This document shows positions 13,092 through 23,240 of a stretch of DNA of 64,000 nt, piece after piece (the stretch's first letter is position 1; every line of letters starts with the position of its first letter). A model generated the notes under the pieces. The model ran no database searches, had not been told where the DNA came from, and saw only the letters and a program-made list of their open reading frames with translations. The DNA is from Hydractinia symbiolongicarpus. Its lineage: Eukaryota > Cnidaria > Hydrozoa > Anthoathecata > Hydractiniidae. A program made the position numbers and the translations under genes. The DNA is taken from assembly GCF_029227915.1 (NCBI RefSeq), contig NC_079883.1, positions 14,508,001-14,572,000 of the forward strand, read 5' to 3'.

Positions 13092-14974
13092 TTACGAAGT
13101 TTCATACCGCGCAGGTCTGGGCACTAGCGAAGCGCTTGTAGGGACAAATTTTTATATCCCCCGCATAGCGTAAGGCATTTGCTAAGAAAAACATGCAGTA
13201 CCAAGAGAATTATTCACTTTTTCCTTTGTATTTTTACTTTTTAAACTGGTGCGATATATTGATTTTACAATTATTTAAAGGAAGGATACTCAGTATTGAC
13301 ATAAGATTGTATATTATGAAGGTTTAAGACCTAAACTTGGTATTAATTTAATTACTTCAAGTTGTGGGGTACACTCATCATGAAAAAGAAACCTTATTTT
13401 GGTAGTTAGTTACATCACAAGTTTTAATATTGTCTTAAAAATATCACAGTGCTGATCAAAGAGGAATTGCTAGCATGTCATTCAAGATTTATATAGCTAA
13501 TAGCACACCCAAAATAATATAGCTCATTAAACACAAGTAAAGAAAACAATGTTTTTTTTTCTAAACTAATTCATGCCCATTAAAAAGATACCTAGCTAGC
13601 TATAATATTAAAAAACAATTCCAAAATTTCTTATTTTGTGTTTGCTAGAAACTTTATTTAACTAACCAGGGCGGAGCTACCTACATTTTTTATAAACCAA
13701 ATTAAAAATTGTCACAAAGCTGGCTGTATCTGTCTCATTGTAGTTTTTGTTAGCTAGGGGTCACACTGGGTCACTCATATATATATCGTAGCCTTACTCA
13801 TACAGTAATCAGATATATAGGTGGGGAAGTGCCCAGATGCTAAAAAATAGGATCATTTCTAATATCACTCAACTTAACAGTGCAGTTCAAACACCAATTT
13901 AGCCTTTAAAATTGATACGCCTCAATTTTGCATTGGAATAATTTTAATCTGTAAAGTACAAAGTTTCAACCGCTGCGAAATATAAAATAAAATAACATAC
14001 TGTGGTTAAAATAAACAAATTTAATGGAAAATAACATTTTAAACAAATTTAGTGACTTTAACTGTTTTCGTCAAATATTTTCGGGTGCCAAATTTTTCTT
14101 ATGTCAATGTACCAAATTACTATAGCTATCACAAAATTGCAAAAGTGGACCTTACCTAAATTTATTCTTGCATTTTACCAAAATTAAGAACACATTAATA
14201 CAGTGTAACATGCTATTATATATATCCCTTCCTAGCTAGTTATGTAATATTTATATACAATAATTTTTAACGAAAAGTCAAAGCCAGTCATTATATCATT
14301 GAAGTGTGTATTTTATTTTCAGTCGATTTCATCTGTGCTCTTTTTTATATAACTAGTTAGCTATACTTTGCAAATAAATCCTTTATTAAATGCTCTTCCA
14401 CGTTAATCCATGTCAAACTTGCAGATCCATATATAGCTAGGTAGCTATAGCTTACTGTAAAAAAACTTCCTTTAAGTCTTTTTATAGCTAGCTGTAATTT
14501 TTATTTCTTCTTGCCAAAGTGCGCTGATAATGATAGAATAGTGTTTCTTTTTAACCATTACTTTATTCCTCACAACACAAAATGTATGGTATATGTAGCT
14601 TGAAACTTCAGGAAGCTAACCCCTAAAACCAACATCAACAATATGTCTTCTCTTGCCTCTCTATAAGAGTCAGTAATTTAAGTTTTCTTCTATTCCAAAA
14701 TCTTACCCATGTCAATATACCACAAAGAGGGTTAGCAACACCATTTAAACGTGTTATTAAAAAGCAAAACGTCAGTTAAAGTAAAAAATTAGTTGAAGAA
14801 ACATCAGGCAGGATTTTGCATTTCTGCCTCTTTTCGCAGCAGTAACCAGAATAGTTGTGAAAAACTGACCATGAAAATTATTTGGGCTATCGAGACAAAT
14901 GAAAACAAGCCAAAAATTTGTCCCTACAAAGCGCTTCGCTAGCGCCCAGACCTGCGCGGTATGAAACTCCGTAA
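13092..14974. mobile_element. DNA transposon with about 60-bp inverted ends, TTA duplication
   Basis: The left end (13092 to about 13153) and right end (about 14913-14974) are inverted copies with only a few mismatches, beginning TTACG and containing CATACCGCGCAGGTCTGGGC. TTA flanks both sides (13089-13091 and 14975-14977). A 3-bp TTA/TAA duplication is typical of PIF/Harbinger elements, but the end sequence is not the usual GGG type, so the superfamily is open. The 1.9-kb interior has many TAGCTAGC words and no protein I recognise, so it is probably non-autonomous. Confidence 0.8.
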
Positions 14975-15178
14975 TTAGCCTAATTTTGAAGAAAAATTTA
15001 AATGATCAATGGGAAATTGATTTTGACATATATAGAAGAAAACCTTTTTGTCGATAGAATTGAAGACACTGGGCACATTATTTAATTATTTAAAAATGTT
15101 GCTTCTGTTTCCTTCTTTCTTGAAAATGCGCCGTAGGAAAAAAATAGCGGCTTTGCAACCTACACCATGCCCAACACA

Positions 15179-15400
15179 CACTGCGCAAAATGTCTCCGTA
15201 TACGTAAATATAATTTGCGTGTCATAAATTCATTATACTCGAATAAGCGGAAATATACGAAAAGTCTGTGCACGATGTTCGTATATTTCCGTATAGGCGT
15301 AAACGGTTACGTATATTTTTGTTATACACAAGGTTTTACGTATACGTGAATAGTGATTTGCAAACCTTTACAGTATACTATGATATACGTAATAATTTCG
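15179..15400. repeat. left subterminal repeat region of the EnSpm element
   Basis: The terminal CACTGCGCAAAA is followed by many CGTATA-type words in both orientations. In known CACTA elements such subterminal repeats bind transposase. Plus-strand open frames at 15167-15349 and 15268-15579 are by-products. Confidence 0.8.
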
Positions 15401-15607
15401 TTGAGCTTCTTAAACCCAGGGTTTGTTTATCATTTTTCTCAGTTTATTTTCGGCAGAAAAATATCACAATTTTACGCAGTCGAACTTTCTCTTTACGTAT
15501 TTTACACGCGCTATTTTATATAACCGTAGCGTATTTTAAACCCAGCCTAAGATCCCTATTTTTAATTTTCTCCTTTTGATTCAATTTATGCATCCTGCCC
15601 TAGCTGT

Positions 15608-15990
15608 TAGTGAATTACTTCTAGTTTTAGACACGAACACTCGAGGCGTTTTGTCTGTCTGCCAGCTCTTTCCGCCCAGAGACGACAAGCTTGGACAGTT
15701 TCACTAGAGCAACCACGTCCCAACTATAGTAAAAACAAATACAATAACAAATTTTAACGCAGCCTTGCCTTGCGCCAGCCGTTAATTACTTCTAGTTTTA
15801 GACACGAACACTCGAGGCGTTTTGTCTGTCTGCCAGCTCTTTCCGCCCAGAGACGACAAGCTTGGACAGTTTCACTAGAGCAACCACGTCCCAACTTTAG
15901 AAAAAACAAATACAATAACAAATTTTAACGCAGCCTTCCCTTGCGCCAGCCGTTAATTACTTCTAGTTTTAGATACAAACACTCAGAGCT
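15608..15990. repeat. tandem repeat of about 171 bp inside the EnSpm element
   Basis: Units start near 15613, 15784 and 15954 with AATTACTTCTAGTTTTAGA. The first two are near-identical through GAGACGACAAGCTTGGACAG; the third is truncated. Confidence 0.9.
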
Positions 15991-16107
15991 TTAGAAAAAA
16001 ATTGTTGTAACGCAGCATCCAGCGCTTTCATTCAGATTTTAAGACTTCAAAAAAAAACATCAATAACTAATCAAGTGGATTTCTTAACCTTGTTACTTAT
16101 AAAGAGT

Positions 16108-17455
16108 CTATATACAAGGATTTACAAATATATTTTTAAAACGGGTTATGCAGCGTGATATTGAAGGCCTTTTACTTGGTTCTTCAGACATCATATCATT
16201 TGCGATAGACGCTATTTTCATGTTTTTTATACATCGACTGATTAAATCCACGTTGTATCCTAATGAATAAACATCTGATTGAACCGACTGGTAAGAACCT
16301 TTAACATTCCTTAACTCATGTGCAAGAAATAGATGCTTGGTGTTAAATTTAACTTGCTGTGAAGACCCTGGTTCAATATCATATCTTGCTGGATCACTGA
16401 CTAGTGTAGCCTTTCCCAGATCAATCAATTTTACCGTGGTTGAATTACGGACAAGGACATTTCCTGGATGTAAATCGTTGTGTAACAGACCACGGACGTG
16501 CATTTGGTGAACAGCGGAGCATAATCCAATTATAATTTCATTTAAATGACTGGAACACGGTGCGGGTACTCTCTGAATGAATTCCTTTAATGTTGGTGAA
16601 CATGAACCACAGTCATCACAAACAAATTCAAGAAGGATGAATTTTGGTTTCAAAAATCCAAAAACATAGGGAAAGCCTTTATCACCTGCCATCAACATAC
16701 CCTTCTTGCATTCCGCGTACGCATCAATTGGTCGTGCATTGTTGGATAAACATTTGATCGCCACAACTTGTTTGATGCTTTTAACATATCCTTTCGAAAC
16801 ATTCCCGAAAACACCAGCACCTATAGTTTCGTTTATATGCACGTCACACTTTGAGAATTGAATGACATTAAAATTGAGCGTCCGTGTGATGGCTATGCTT
16901 TTATCTTGAGTGCGGTATATACTCGATCTCGATGAACAGCACAATAAAATGTCCCTGCTAGTAGTGGCTTTAACTTTCGGCACATTTCTTTTTAAAACAG
17001 CGTTCTGAAATTCTAGTTCTCGAATTCTCTCTTCAATTAATATCTTTTTTTCCATTTCCGCGTCAAATTCCGCTTTCTTTCTTTCCTGACGCATTCTTTT
17101 TTTTTTTTTGTTGCGTTCAGCTCTCTTTTCCGAAGATCTCTTTCGTGTACTAACAATAAAGCACAACAAATACATGTTTTTTTTTTTAAGTTTAGACTAT
17201 ACGGATCCGTATTCTTTCCTCCAAGGTTTAGACAGTATAGTGGGGTTAATTAAGTGTTACTGTGTTTAAGGAAAAAGAAAGACTGTCTAATTAAAATATC
17301 CACAACACAAGAAAAACATACCTATCTGAGCCTGAATATGCTTATAAGTATTACAGGTTTTATAAGAACAAAAAGCGCATCCGGCCAAAATAAGAATGAT
17401 TTACTCACCTAATCACGCTGTCGTTTAAGTCTTGCTTTTCCTGTTGTTCGAGCAT
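16108..17455 (-). CDS. transposon-borne protein kinase with basic coiled-coil N-terminus
   Basis: The likely gene has two exons: 17409-17455 (ATG at 17455, donor GTGAGT) and 16108-17149 (acceptor GTTAG). Phases match, giving 362 residues. Residues about 17-70 are a basic Arg/Lys-rich stretch followed by a heptad-like Glu/Leu coiled coil, resembling a bZIP layout. The kinase domain covers about 120-355: glycine loop IGAGVFGNVSKG, lysine in VVAIKCL, a helix-C glutamate in AYAECKKG, catalytic LLHNDLHPGNVLV (HND for HRD), DLG in place of DFG, AHE in place of APE, and SDVYSLG. The lysine, both aspartates and asparagine are kept, so it may be active. Substrate is unknown. It lies about 325 bp downstream of the transposase, on the same strand, well inside the element ends. 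Confidence 0.85.
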
Positions 17456-17779
17456 TGTTATTTAGTTTTTATGTTTTTCAACCTAGAAAATGAAGCACAA
17501 ATTTTATCAATCTAAGAAAATCTCATAATGAAACAGGTTTTATGCATGTATAAATATACATTATGTTGTACTAAAATATGTATATTAAGCACCTGATAAA
17601 AAGAAGACATACATACTTGCTGCAAGCACGTTTTAGCATTATAAATAAACACAATGGATGTTATATTAAAATAGAAACAATGCAAAATTTTTATGAAATT
17701 TTTTCTTGTCGACAAAAATATGTATATACAAAAAATTAGACATTAGTCGTTAAAAAATCTGTGAATAACAAAATTAATA

Positions 17780-18881
17780 TTACAATGACTTAGAAGGCAA
17801 ACTTATGCAAACTTTAACAATATCAACATGTTGCTTGCTTATTCTTATCTGTTCCTTTAACACTAATATACGTCCATGCACAAACTTTAGTGGTATCAAC
17901 GATCTTTTATCAATTTCAGTACACCATACTTTCATGGGAGAGTTCACACCAAAAAAGTTATACTGCACGTGTTTCTTAAACCAGCTCACATCAACAACAA
18001 TATGATTCACAACACGATCAGAAAAAACAACTTTAATTTCATATATACCATTCACAACGGCTGGTCTTAATTCTTTTGGCTCAAAGTCAAAATAATCACC
18101 ATGATTATATCTTGCCTTTAAAAATGATCCATGTCCATTGCTCCGAATGTAATGCTTTGAACAAATAACTTCATTACCCAGCATGACTCTTTTTATTTGC
18201 ACAATGAATCGTGACACTCTTTTGATATCCATATGTCGATAAAGAGATGAAAACAACTTAGTTAACTCATCTATTTGATGTCCTGGTAAACTAAACTGAG
18301 TGGCTTTGCTGAGTTTCTCTTCACAGCCTGTAAACTCGAGTTCAGTACCAACAACTTTATCACTGTCACGAACTTTTTGGAGCTTTAGGAGTGATTCCTG
18401 GGAATGCACGGTCTCTTTGTCAGACGACAATTTTAGCATATCAGTGAAGTCATCCTCCAATAGGTTAAAAGCTCTAACCTGACAACCAATTATAAATTTG
18501 CGCATTAGTTGGATTGTTATGTCATGATTATTTACATGGTATGAACCTAAAATTCTATTGAAACGTTCATAACTAAAACACCAAAATGCATACACAGGTC
18601 CGTAATCCAGCAAACAATCTTTTAAGTGGAGGTGAAGATGCATATTTGGAGTACACCATAACTTTCCACATAGATTTGCAAATATGCCAATAAACATACA
18701 AAATAAAGTATGCGCTTGATAAATGTCACCTGCAGTTATACTTCGTGTGCAGATTTTATTGCAAGCTGCTACAAAGATCAACCACATGTTTAAATGATTA
18801 TCTGGTATTACATCTTTTAAACAGAAGCATGAACTCATTACATTAACTTTATAGATTTGACTCCATACACAACAGTAGAAT
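17780..18881 (-). CDS. EnSpm/CACTA transposase, C-terminal part only
   Basis: The frame opens at a plausible acceptor near 18881 and ends at 17780; the first ATG is at 18838, giving 352 residues from there. The segment CTPNMHLHLHLKDCLLDYGP followed by FWCFSYERFNRILGSYH is the signature of the DUF4218-type C-terminal region of TNP2 transposases, ending with a QLMRKF motif. The N-terminal half, which holds the catalytic acidic residues, is absent: only about 60 bp separate this exon from the divergent gene on the plus strand. I infer an internal deletion, so this protein alone should not transpose the element. Confidence 0.85.
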
Positions 18882-18942
18882 AACTAATTTGATTTGCCAA
18901 ATTGTAAAAGACAGCAACGAAAATCCCTATGCTCCATCTTTA

Positions 18943-19541
18943 ATGCACAGTGAGTAACTACTGTTTCTTACCATAAGGCGTAAATTTATTTGGTATTTTA
19001 CATAATTGAATTGTTTGTTTATATATAATAGGGTCGTGTAGCAGATATTATTCTACCCTGAAACGAAAAGAAAAGGAGGAAGATAATGATAGAAATAGTG
19101 AATTAAAACGTAAAAGAAGGCGCACAACTCGTCGGCACCGGGTATGCGGTTAAATTTGAAAAAAATTATGCTATACCAATTTGGCCATGTGTTTTAAACC
19201 ACACTTAGCTTTTATTAAAATTACTTTTCATTATCAATTATTTTCTTTTAATACTTTTATTTTAGTTATACCGCCAACGATCAAAATACGTGCCACGAGA
19301 TAAAGCCGACATCTGGATGTTATGTAATGCCGAAATAATGAGTGACGAACATTCAGATAATGAAGCAGAAGGATATGTACATCCACCGAAGTTCAGAAGT
19401 GAAGAAGTCACTGAACTGCTTCACTTTATTGATAGTAAACGCTTGGGTAAAGATGAATTGGATGCAAGAATACCTGGAAGTTACTCAGATCGGGATATAA
19501 GGGCAAAGGTTGACCCACTGTTGTTAGCAAATAATAGATAA
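18943..19541 (+). CDS. second EnSpm-encoded protein, basic, three exons
   Basis: Exons 18943-18949 (ATG, donor GTGAGT), 19032-19141 (donor GTATGC) and 19266-19541 join in phase to give 130 residues. The first half is very rich in Lys and Arg (LKRKRRRTTRRHR), then YVPRDKADIWML, IMSDEHSDNEAEGYVHPPKF and a short C-terminal region. The WxL...MSDE...PP(K/W)(F/R) arrangement resembles C14orf93-like proteins that accompany animal EnSpm elements; that resemblance is from memory. It may act as a DNA-binding accessory protein, like TNPA. The tiny first exon is the least certain part. Confidence 0.7.
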
Positions 19542-19974
19542 TGTTTTTAAAACGTGATTTTTTGTATATTTTTTTAATTACTAATTTAATTTTTTACAAC
19601 TATTTTTCTAATATTTTTTCTTACGTTTTCTTTTAGCTGAAATTTAGTCTTGCACGTTATAATTAAATCGTTCTGATTAATAAACTCAATAGCTGCATTA
19701 GCTTCCATCCTTATTTGTTATTTGAATGTATATAATTTTGTTAATATTTTTGTAAATATGTTTGTTTCAATAAATTTTTTAACTAACAAACTTATTACAT
19801 GCATTATTCTATAAAACCCTTTTTTTTTGCTAAACCAAATAACGACAGCAACTCCATGTACAGCTCCTAAAGCCTTCCTGAAAGCTTAAAATTCTACCTG
19901 GAAAATTATCAAAAGGGGTGAAATGGGATAAACCTATAATTCCCTCAGGCAGCGCTACACCAGATTTACTCCGT

Positions 19975-20378
19975 ATATTACCTCGTACTTTTGTATACAG
20001 TCGCATATTTTGATAGAATACGACGCGAATATTTTCGTATACAACGTTATAGTTAATTTACGACGTGTATAGTCGAGGCATATAACGTCTGCGATATTTT
20101 CGTGTTACTTGATACCTTTGTATACAGTCGCATAGTGTGATAGAATACGACGCGAATATTTTCGTATACAACTTAAACGTAAATATACGGCATGTATATT
20201 CAAGACGTGTCACGGCTGCGATATTTTCGTATACTCTGGGGTCCCTATACGCAAAGTATATTTTCGTATTCCACCATAGTATACAAAGAAAAACGCTTCA
20301 GTATATTTCCGTATATTGACGGTATACGAAAAAAAACTCAGACTTATATTATCGTATATTCAGTATTTTTGCGCAGTG
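19975..20378. repeat. right subterminal repeat region of the EnSpm element
   Basis: Two copies of a roughly 128-bp unit start near 19989 and 20117 with TTTGTATACAGTCGCATA. They are followed by dense CGTATA words and the terminal TTTTGCGCAGTG. Confidence 0.85.
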
Positions 20379-20397
20379 ACACACTTGCAATCAATAT

Positions 20398-20630
20398 AGA
20401 AAGTGTTGCGGAGAGGTTGCCAAGGCAAAGGCATTAAGCACGGCAAGGAAAGGGCAAAGGCAGGCAAGGAAATAGGAAGAGGAATCAGGAAGGCAGGGGT
20501 AGGCAAGGCATGGGAGCCACAGGCAAGGACATAGTAGGCAGGCACCAGAAAAGGCATAGGAAGGGTAAACAAAGAAAGGCACGGTCAGTGCTGGCAAGGC
20601 AATGGAACGGCAAGGCAGGGGTGCATGACT
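20398..20630. repeat. G-rich AGGCAAGG repeat block, copy 1
   Basis: A purine-rich stretch made of variants of AAGGCAAAGGCA and GGCAGGCAAGGAA, sharing long identical runs with 58118-58730. The Pro/Leu/Cys-rich open frames on the minus strand are products of the repeat. Confidence 0.9.
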
Positions 20631-21004
20631 TTAGTAGAAAATCTCCACCTTACAACTCAAAGATTGCGTATACTCAATATGTCTAAGTTAAGTATCATAT
20701 TAGTCCAGGAGTATAGAAAATATTAAGGTGCAAATGTTTCAAATTCAATATCTCAAAAAAAAGTCTCAAATTTATCTCAGGTCAATACACAGTGAATCAT
20801 AGCAGAATTATGTGCCATTACAAGTATTTAAACAATCGGTCATAACGACATATCATTTTTTGATAAATCTGAGATTAACTTGGTTCCAATGACAACAACA
20901 TTAAAAAGTCAAGATATAGAAATAATCAGAGAAGTCCTACTCAAAGATTACCTATTATATGAAAACCTGGTTGTTGTAGGTGCAAGATAATTATGTTTTT
21001 CCTA

Positions 21005-21072
21005 GCCCTGTCCAGGATTTGAACCTGGATCTCTCATTAGCATGAGTGTCATAGCCATTAGACCAGCAGGGC
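21005..21072 (-). repeat. tRNA-like sequence, probable SINE head, copy 1
   Basis: The minus strand has a near-complete acceptor stem (GCCCTG/CAGGGC), a D-arm with TGGTCTAATGGC (A box) and a perfect T arm around GGTTCAAATCC (B box). The anticodon arm is too short (CTCAT-GCTA-ATGAG), so it is not a normal tRNA. It most resembles tRNA-Glu. A 40-bp downstream tail is shared with the copy at 58883. Confidence 0.75.
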
Positions 21073-22989
21073 ATAAACATAAATATATATACAAAACTTT
21101 ACAGGTGAGTATTATATACACTTAGGAATTTACGCTGGTTAAGCCACAAGTAACTGTGCCATCTGGCGTTAAACGCTTGATGGAACAATTAATACAAATT
21201 TTAAACTGTACCACACATTCAGGTGGCTCGCTTTAGTACAGGTGTGCAGTATATCATAAATCGAGTGAAACACACAACATTAAAGGTGTGTCGGGTGTGT
21301 AATTATATTTTTCAGATTCACAAAATATATATTTCCTTCAACTTTAGCTTGAATAGAAACACAATTTACATATTGTGCAATGTCATAGCGAAAACTGTTT
21401 CACAAAATGTTCCCGGTAAAACTTAAAATATATATGTACTTTAATCTGTGGTGCGCCATTAGTATAGGTAAACAAACCCTTTGAAAATAACTTTAGCACA
21501 ACTTCTGTTAAATAGAAACACAGGTAATAGCTTGTCGTTAACACTAGGCTGAGTGATTAGTACAAATATACTGTGGCGCACATCCGAAAAAACTTTGGTT
21601 CACATAAACAGACAGTAAACACCCTGTTGTTATCCTACATAGCTAAAACAATCATTCAGCAATTTTATTTTGCGGAAAAGTTTTTGTATCATTTAAAAAT
21701 AAAAACACTGTTCAAAACCTGTTTTTAAGCTCCTAAAGAATCCTGCAATATTTTATGGGAAAAGTTTCAAAAATTAATCATAAAATCGGACAGCCGTAAT
21801 ACATTTTTAAAAAAACCTTTACTGCAACTTCGGTTTAAAAAAACACAGCGGAAACAGCCTGTTGTTAGCCTGTGCAGCTAAAAATCAAATAGCAGTATAT
21901 GTTTTGTTTGCAAACAAGTTTTCATGACAGTAGGATAAAAATATCTTATTCCAGACTGAACAAAAACATCATTAGAGCCACATGTGTAAAGATCGGGTCA
22001 AGTTACAAAAACAGAAATTATTGGGACATTATTTGTATACATATCGTGAAATCAGGTAAGAAATAATGAATACACTTGGAGATTTTCAATACATGTTGAC
22101 GATTGAACGAGTATTGAAATAATTTTCCCATCTGTAACTTCAGCCGCACTGGTGTATGCTCAGCGGCAGGGTTAAAAAAGTTTATTTCCTGACGTGTGTA
22201 CAATATATATTGCTAGCTACAATCGTCCATGAAAATATGGCTCTCTATTCCCCCTTAATGTTAAGAACTGCCCATTTGTGGCTAAGCAACGTAAACAATT
22301 ACACGTGACATACCTGTATATAAACATTTACTATAAAATATCTAGCTGGCTATGTTTGGCCATTTTGTGGACGATTGTAGCTAGAACAAGCTGTATGATG
22401 GGATATTCCTACAGAGTAAAATTATCTCACTCACTGTGTAGTATATATGTATAATAGCTAGCTAGATAGAGGATAGGTAGAAAATCAGTCTCAAACAATT
22501 TTTCTATGCTAGCTATGTTGCTGATTTTATGCCAGCAAAAATAGCAATTTATTGCTAGCTACATGGGTAGTTCTATCCCAGCTAAGTAGTAAATTTTCTG
22601 CAAGCTTTGTAGCTAGTTTTATGCTATAGCCCTTTTTTATAGCTAGCTAAACGGTTAAAGTAAGCTAGCTATATGTTATCTAAGTTCTGTTATTATGCCA
22701 GCTAAGTGGGCAGTTTTATACTAGCTAGCTTTAGGTGGCAGTAAGGATAAGAAGGGGTTATCAATGTAAAGAAATAGTGATCTACTAGCTGTACATACCC
22801 TTTCTTCGTTTTCCTCAAAATACCCTTCTACCCTATCATCAAGCTATCATCAACTAAATTTTCGTTTCAAGCGCTATGTATCTGAGGAAATGTCATGTGA
22901 TATTAGTAAGAGTAACTTATGAATCACGTGGCTAATGCTGTATGCCGACCTGATCTTAACTGAAAACGGCGTGTCTCGACCAGCCGGAT
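21073..22989. other. non-coding AT-rich stretch with TAGCTAGC words
   Basis: No open frame here shows a domain. From about 22340 to 22740 the sequence is full of AGCTAGCT-type words, as also at 13590-14480. Confidence 0.5.
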
Positions 22990-23240
22990 TTTTACGGAAG
23001 AAATGACCATAAACAATATTTGGGTAAGTGGGTCAAAAGTCGGACGTTTTCATCAAAATTTGGGAAGCACTTCATGGAAGGATCCATATAGTCTGTGAAT
23101 ATGTCGTATACTTGAACCTCTAACACAACCTCACCTTTACCCGACATTGTCGTATTCCTTTCCTCACGACAGCTCAACTGCATCCGACACGCGACGTTAA
23201 ACAATTTATCAACGTCGTGATGTTGTTAATACATACTACT
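22990..23240 (-). repeat. satellite-flanking repeat, copy A
   Basis: In reverse complement this matches 57901-58075 in blocks: ACGTTGATAAATTG, the hairpin arms CGACGTT/AACGTCG, ACGACAATGTCGG, and CGACATATTCACAGACTA through ATGGATCCTTCCATGAAGTG. Copy A is longer, and the extra parts keep an open frame (22992-23204). Confidence 0.8.

Larger units (their letters stand above)
15179..20378. mobile_element. EnSpm/CACTA DNA transposon with kinase cargo
   Basis: The element begins CACTGCGCAAAA at 15179 and ends in the reverse complement at 20378. It is flanked by ACA on both sides (15176-15178 and 20379-20381), a 3-bp duplication as expected for CACTA elements. Both subterminal regions are dense in CGTATA/CGTATAC words, also typical. 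Inside, left to right: a kinase gene (minus), the transposase C-terminal part (minus) and a second small gene (plus). At 5.2 kb it is short for an autonomous EnSpm because the N-terminal catalytic part of the transposase is missing. Confidence 0.93.

Noticed and set aside
21005-21072. Functional tRNA gene
   Set aside because: The anticodon arm is about four bases too short and the same defect recurs in all three copies.
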